From assembly GCA_030038035.1 (NCBI GenBank), contig JASHPP010000080.1, positions 1 through 6,116 on the forward strand: DNA of 6,116 nt, in the 5' to 3' direction. The stretch comes from Trebonia sp. (GTDB lineage Bacteria > Actinomycetota > Actinomycetes > Streptosporangiales > Streptosporangiaceae). The notes below the pieces were generated by a model. It worked only from the letters and a program-made list of their open reading frames with translations, was not told the origin of the DNA and did no database searches. A program made the translations under genes and the position numbers. Below are positions 4,875-6,116 of the stretch, piece by piece (position 1 is the first letter of the stretch; each line of letters starts with the position of its first letter).

Positions 4875-6116
4875 CTACCAGGCGATGATCAGCCTTGGGT
4901 TACCCTGGGCGAGATCCGGCACAGACGGCAACGGGGTGAACCTGCCGTTGCTGACCACGCCGACGTGGTCCGGTGCCGAGGCCGAGGTGCCGGACGAGTC
5001 AACGTTCCAGTCGACGATCAGCGTCCCGCCGGTCGCGCTGGCCCACAGCACGTCGAGGGCGCCTTGCGCGGAACTGGACGCGGCGACCGTGACCTTGTAC
5101 GCGGTGCGGACCACCGTCGGCGCCGACGTCGAGTACGCCAGCCACCGCAGCGTCATGCGGTCACGCGGCTGCGTGCCCTCGCCAGGGACGGTGACACCGG
5201 CGCACACGACCGTCTTCCCGTCCGCGCTGACCAGCGGGAGGACCTCGAGCACGCAGCCAGCGGCGGAGTCGGCGAAGGAGAGCGGCGCCGACCAGACGAC
5301 CCGGCTGTCGGCGATGAGGTCACTGCCGCGCGCGGCCACGTCCAGCAGCCGCTCCGTCCCGTAAAAGCCCTCGTGTCCCGGCGTCCTGGCCGGCTCGAGA
5401 GCCGGGAAGGCCACGAAGCTGTCCCCGTCCACCCAGGACAGCGCCCGGGTTTCTGCCCCGGCCGTGACGATGCCTGAGCCGACGAAGACGTCCGCGGTGC
5501 TCGTGGACCAGCTGTGCAACAGCTTGCCTGTGGCCACCGAGTAGATCTGCAGCACACGGGGGCCTGTCACCTTCGCGCCGCAGCACAGGGAGGCCATCGC
5601 GAGCTCGCGCCCCGATCCCGACAGCGCGACCGACTGGATGTCCCAGGACCGCGTGTCCGGGATCGACAGCCTGGTCAGCCGGTATCCCGGCGTGCTTCCC
5701 TGCGCGATCCGCAGCAGGTACCACGTCATCGCGGGCAAGAGGTCGCCGTCGGCGGTGACAGCCTCGGCGCCGGCGACGAACGTCCGGTCGTCGGCGGCCC
5801 CCGTAATCGCGACGAACGTGCTGTGCGGGGGCGGCGGTATCGTGGCCAGCCTCGCCCCGGTGAACGTGTCGCCCACCACCAGGCCCTCGGGGGAAGTCGC
5901 GCTGGTGCCCGACTGGTGCAGGTCCACGTAGTACTGCGGCACGCCGTCAGTGGCAGCCGTCGGGCTGGCCGCGGGAACGGCGCGCCCGTTCGGGGTATCC
6001 CGCACGGCAACCAGCGCGATGGCGAGCGCTATCACCGCCGCCGCGGCGGCGACCGGCGCGGCCCATGTCCGCCAGCGGCGCGCCCGGCGCGTCCGGGGCG
6101 CCAGGGGCGCCTGGGG
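4875..6116 (-). CDS. Single-pass membrane protein with extracytoplasmic beta-propeller-like domain (module 3; 5' end outside window)
   Basis: The frame is open to the right edge, giving 413 visible residues before the TAG at 4877-4875. An internal GTG at 6035 is not the start: upstream codons encode PQAPLAPRTRRARRWRTWAAPV, which aligns with the Arg-rich stretch and helix start of the two paralogues. Comparison suggests about 35-40 residues are missing. The transmembrane helix (WAAPVAAAAAVIALAIALVAV) is followed by VRDTPNGRAVP, a short linker and the domain start VPQYYV. Motifs follow the shared order: GAADDRTFVAGA, MTWYLLRI, VALSGSGRELAMAS (a degenerate SPDG repeat), LQIYSVATGKLLHSW, LSWVDGDSFVAF, SRVVWS and LDVLWASA, ending LIIAW. 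Visible cysteines are an adjacent pair (SLCC) plus the shared pair in AGCVLEV...VVCAG. It lacks the second cysteine pair of the two paralogues. The predicted role is as partner of a sigma factor encoded just beyond 6116; that gene is not visible here. Confidence 0.85.
   Translation of the reverse strand, partial: PQAPLAPRTRRARRWRTWAAPVAAAAAVIALAIALVAVRDTPNGRAVPAASPTAATDGVPQYYVDLHQSGTSATSPEGLVVGDTFTGARLATIPPPPHSTFVAITGAADDRTFVAGAEAVTADGDLLPAMTWYLLRIAQGSTPGYRLTRLSIPDTRSWDIQSVALSGSGRELAMASLCCGAKVTGPRVLQIYSVATGKLLHSWSTSTADVFVGSGIVTAGAETRALSWVDGDSFVAFPALEPARTPGHEGFYGTERLLDVAARGSDLIADSRVVWSAPLSFADSAAGCVLEVLPLVSADGKTVVCAGVTVPGEGTQPRDRMTLRWLAYSTSAPTVVRTAYKVTVAASSSAQGALDVLWASATGGTLIVDWNVDSSGTSASAPDHVGVVSNGRFTPLPSVPDLAQGNPRLIIAW

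Larger units (their letters stand above)
871..6116 (-). repeat. Tandem array of paralogous sigma / membrane-protein modules
   Basis: Three direct copies of one gene-pair unit lie head to tail: module 1 at 871-2819, module 2 at 2909-4809 and module 3 from 4875 past the right edge. Module 3 is represented here only by its membrane protein. Both complete units have the order promoter, sigma, 4-nt overlap, membrane protein and intergenic gap. All share protein motifs and C-terminal Ala-Trp. The copies have diverged strongly in linkers and outer loops, so the duplications are old rather than recent. Separate promoters and hairpins in the gaps suggest independently regulated units. Confidence 0.8.

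Noticed and set aside
4875..6035. GTG at 6035 as the start of the module 3 membrane protein
   Set aside because: It falls in the middle of the transmembrane helix and would remove the cytoplasmic part; upstream codons continue to match the paralogues up to the window edge.
871..6116. Zinc-binding anti-sigma domain (HxxxCxxC) or a definite WD40 assignment in the membrane proteins
   Set aside because: No cysteine or fitting histidine lies before the transmembrane helix, and the repeats show SPDG/LAVA and YSVATG features without regular GH...WD spacing, so only a propeller-like label is supported.
1..6116. tRNA, rRNA, CRISPR array, insertion sequence or attachment site
   Set aside because: No cloverleaf-like segment, regularly spaced short repeats, transposase motif or terminal inverted repeats with target duplications were seen; the only repeats are the paralogous modules and intergenic hairpins.

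Overview
The window is GC-rich (roughly 70% by impression), with GTG starts, ATGA/GTGA gene overlaps and arginine/alanine-rich proteins. This fits an actinomycete (Streptosporangiales/Pseudonocardiales-like), but no lower rank can be assigned from the sequence. Every gene I can support is on the minus strand, so transcription runs from position 6116 towards position 1. The plus-strand open frames are antisense shadows.

Layout in the direction of transcription. (1) 6116-4875: most of a single-pass membrane protein with a large extracytoplasmic beta-propeller-like domain. Its first ~35-40 residues, and presumably its partner sigma gene, lie beyond the window. (2) 4874-4810: a 65-nt gap holding a strong hairpin and a candidate ECF-type promoter that overlap. 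(3) 4809-4291: an ECF sigma factor of the SigE family, overlapping by 4 nt (4294-2909) a second membrane/propeller protein. (4) 2908-2820: an 89-nt gap with another strong hairpin and a matching promoter. (5) 2819-2253: a second sigma factor, overlapping by 4 nt (2256-871) a third membrane/propeller protein. (6) 870-783: an 88-nt gap with a small inverted repeat and a third copy of the promoter's -35-like heptamer. (7) 782-1: an unrelated NAD(P)-dependent oxidoreductase of the DUF1932 type, running off the window.

The main point of interest is a tandem array of at least three paralogous sigma/membrane-protein modules. In each, the membrane protein has a short cytoplasmic N-terminus, one transmembrane helix, a conserved juxtamembrane motif, a variable linker and an outer propeller-like domain ending in Ala-Trp. 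No zinc-binding anti-sigma domain is visible. By position and topology the membrane protein is the likely partner and regulator of the sigma factor encoded just upstream of it; this is inference.

Both complete sigma genes have the heptamer GGCAACC exactly 27 nt before the GTG start, a -10-like C(G/A)T(T/C)T 15 nt after the heptamer, and no Shine-Dalgarno sequence. This suggests leaderless, possibly autoregulated, ECF-driven transcripts. No RNA genes, insertion sequences or CRISPR arrays were seen.
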